6,083 nt of DNA from the NCBI GenBank assembly GCA_937967465.1, contig CALBSW010000023.1, positions 1-6,083 of the forward strand, written 5' to 3'. A program made the translations under genes and the position numbers. The notes beneath the pieces were generated by a model, which was given only the letters and a program-made list of their open reading frames with translations, was not told the DNA's origin and did not search any database. Below, piece after piece: positions 5,979 through 6,083 of this stretch (positions within the stretch are counted from its first letter, which is position 1; each line of letters opens with the position of its first letter). This stretch comes from an uncultured Flavobacteriales bacterium. Its GTDB lineage: Bacteria > Bacteroidota > Bacteroidia > Flavobacteriales_D > Sanyastnellaceae.

Positions 5979-6083
5979 TCAGTCGATCAGGTCGCCATAA
6001 GGTACAGGACGGAATCCAAATCCGACGTTGATGCCGAAGCGGATGCCCGTGTTGCTCTCGTCTTCAAAGGCGAAACCATATTC
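5979..6083 (-). CDS. Outer-membrane barrel-like protein, C-terminal fragment
   Basis: Reading the minus strand from the right edge, 34 codons stay open to TGA at 5979-5981. The peptide runs EYGFAFEDESNTG, then IRFGINVGFGFRP, then VPYGDLID. The central alternating aromatic strand looks like the closing strand of a beta-barrel and resembles the end of the neighbouring downstream protein (GVRFGMNFCF). The start and most of the gene lie outside the window. It lies 23 bases upstream of the next gene on the same strand, consistent with one transcript. Confidence 0.6.
   Translation of the reverse strand, partial: EYGFAFEDESNTGIRFGINVGFGFRPVPYGDLID

Overview
The window looks like ordinary chromosome from a GC-rich member of the Bacteroidota. 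Three things suggest this: the protein families present (an FtsX/LolE-type permease of the Bacteroidota kind, a DUF1343/NamZ muramidase, small outer-membrane barrel proteins), a TAnnTTTG-type promoter element in front of one gene, and the absence of clear Shine-Dalgarno sequences. The genus cannot be fixed from this sequence. Coding density is about 97% and no gap between genes exceeds about 40 bases. I see no tRNA, rRNA, CRISPR array, insertion sequence or phage gene.

Layout. Bases 1-288 (+) are the last 95 codons of an ornithine aminotransferase. It converges, with only 6 bases between stop codons, on a minus-strand pair: an ABC-type permease (1310-2824) followed by a cystathionine beta-synthase/cysteine-synthase-type PLP enzyme (295-1272). 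The PLP gene has its own promoter-like TATCTTTG in the 37-base gap. A 35-base divergent gap (2825-2859) separates the permease from a plus-strand pair: a secreted DUF1343 family enzyme, probably an exo-beta-N-acetylmuramidase (2860-4101), and a small unrecognised lipoprotein (4124-4645). This pair converges on a second minus-strand group that enters from the right edge: the C-terminal end of one outer-membrane protein (5979-6083), a second small outer-membrane barrel-like protein (5344-5955), and a PdeM-type metallophosphoesterase (4682-5311).

How the genes fit together. There are two metabolic enzymes (arginine/ornithine and sulfur amino acids), several envelope genes (permease, muramidase, lipoprotein, two barrel proteins) and one nuclease-like phosphoesterase from the ligase-associated DNA-repair family. 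The muramidase and lipoprotein are likely co-transcribed, as are the two barrel proteins and PdeM. Nothing ties the whole window into one pathway. I did not find a convincing new system. The points most worth checking are the enlarged periplasmic domain of the permease, the muramidase-lipoprotein pairing, and the PdeM gene sitting apart from its usual ligase/helicase/exonuclease partners.
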